In this document: positions 6,088 to 6,263 of the stretch, piece after piece
Layout: the number at the start of each line of letters is the position of its first letter
How positions within the stretch are numbered: position 1 is the stretch's first letter
Made by a program: the position numbers and the translations under genes
Assembly: GCA_009920225.1 (NCBI GenBank)
Contig: RGAJ01000116.1
Span: 1 to 6,263 of the forward strand
Reading direction: 5' to 3'
DNA from: Paracoccaceae bacterium
GTDB lineage: Bacteria > Pseudomonadota > Alphaproteobacteria > Rhodobacterales > Rhodobacteraceae
Length of the DNA stretch: 6,263 nt
The notes under the pieces: model-generated
Told to the model about the DNA's origin: nothing
What the model saw: only the letters and a program-made list of their open reading frames with translations
Database searches by the model: none

Positions 6088-6263
6088 ATGGCACAGCCCA
6101 AAAATATTCTGTTCATCATGTTTGACCAGCTGCGTTGGGATTACCTAAGTTGTTATGGCCATCCGCATTTGCATACGCCAAATATTGATCGCTTGGCGTC
6201 AAAGGGCGTGCGGTTCAATCGTGCGTATATTCAATCCCCCTTGTGCGGACCATCACGCATGTC
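6088..6263 (+). CDS. Sulfatase / alkaline-phosphatase-superfamily hydrolase, N-terminal part only
   Basis: 58 complete codons are present before the window ends. The protein opens with a hydrophobic strand (NILFIMFD) leading to Asp13-Gln14-Leu-Arg16, the first metal-binding segment of the sulfatase fold. Next come the family-typical HTPNIDRLASKGVRF, then Cys53 in C-G-P-S-R. That C-x-P-x-R motif is the one converted to formylglycine in type I sulfatases and phosphonate monoester hydrolases. There is no signal peptide, so a cytosolic enzyme is likely. The D-Q-x-R form is shared with choline sulfatase and phosphonate monoester hydrolase relatives, so the ester cleaved (sulfate or phosphonate/phosphodiester) is open. 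AGGAG lies 6 nt before the ATG, a strong ribosome binding site. The gene diverges from the dehydratase gene across 194 bp. Its product could free an acidic sugar for that enzyme, but this is only inferred from proximity. Confidence 0.88.
   Translation, partial: MAQPKNILFIMFDQLRWDYLSCYGHPHLHTPNIDRLASKGVRFNRAYIQSPLCGPSRM

Noticed and set aside
1..6263. Search for mobile elements, CRISPR arrays, tRNA/rRNA, toxin-antitoxin or phage-defence genes
   Set aside because: No transposase, terminal repeats, regularly spaced repeats, cloverleaf or defence-type protein was seen. All long reading frames with homology are metabolic, transport or regulatory.

Overview
The window looks like part of a chromosome from a marine-type alphaproteobacterium, most likely Rhodobacterales (Roseobacter-like). 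This rests on the protein families, their arrangement and the moderate base composition. It is an inference from memory of such genomes, not a database result. Every base from 1 to about 5893 that codes appears to do so on the minus strand. One truncated gene at the right end runs the other way.

Read in the minus direction, the layout is as follows. (i) 5893-4157 is an IlvD/Edd-family sugar-acid dehydratase of the L-arabinonate/D-xylonate type. (ii) 4131-3406 is an RraA-like protein that keeps the Arg-Asp pair of the metal-dependent pyruvate-aldolase branch. These two are 25 bp apart and form one transcription unit. (iii) 3405-3095 is a 311-bp gap holding a perfect 17-bp palindrome, a GC hairpin and AT-rich promoter-like DNA. 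(iv) 3094-2480 is an XRE-type regulator with a C-terminal cupin sensor domain. (v) 2382-793 is a periplasmic dipeptide-binding protein (DppA) that keeps both disulfides and the dipeptide-anchoring Arg and Asp. (vi) 750 to beyond base 1 is an M24 (Xaa-Pro peptidase-like) metallopeptidase, cut by the window edge. On the plus strand, 6088 to beyond 6263 is the start of a sulfatase-superfamily hydrolase with an intact C-x-P-S-R active-site motif, divergent from the dehydratase.

Functionally there are two modules. The right-hand one (sulfatase / dehydratase / RraA-like) fits release of an acidic sugar from an ester, dehydration to a 2-keto-3-deoxy acid, and aldol cleavage to pyruvate plus an aldehyde. 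The left-hand one (regulator / DppA / peptidase) fits ligand-controlled uptake of dipeptides and their hydrolysis. The permease and ATPase subunits are not in the window. No mobile element, CRISPR array, tRNA or rRNA was recognised.

I do not see a clearly novel system. The best leads are the RraA-like protein as the aldolase step beside an arabinonate-type dehydratase, two inverted repeats in the divergent promoter, the regulator's palindrome, and a strong hairpin without a U-tract between dppA and the peptidase.
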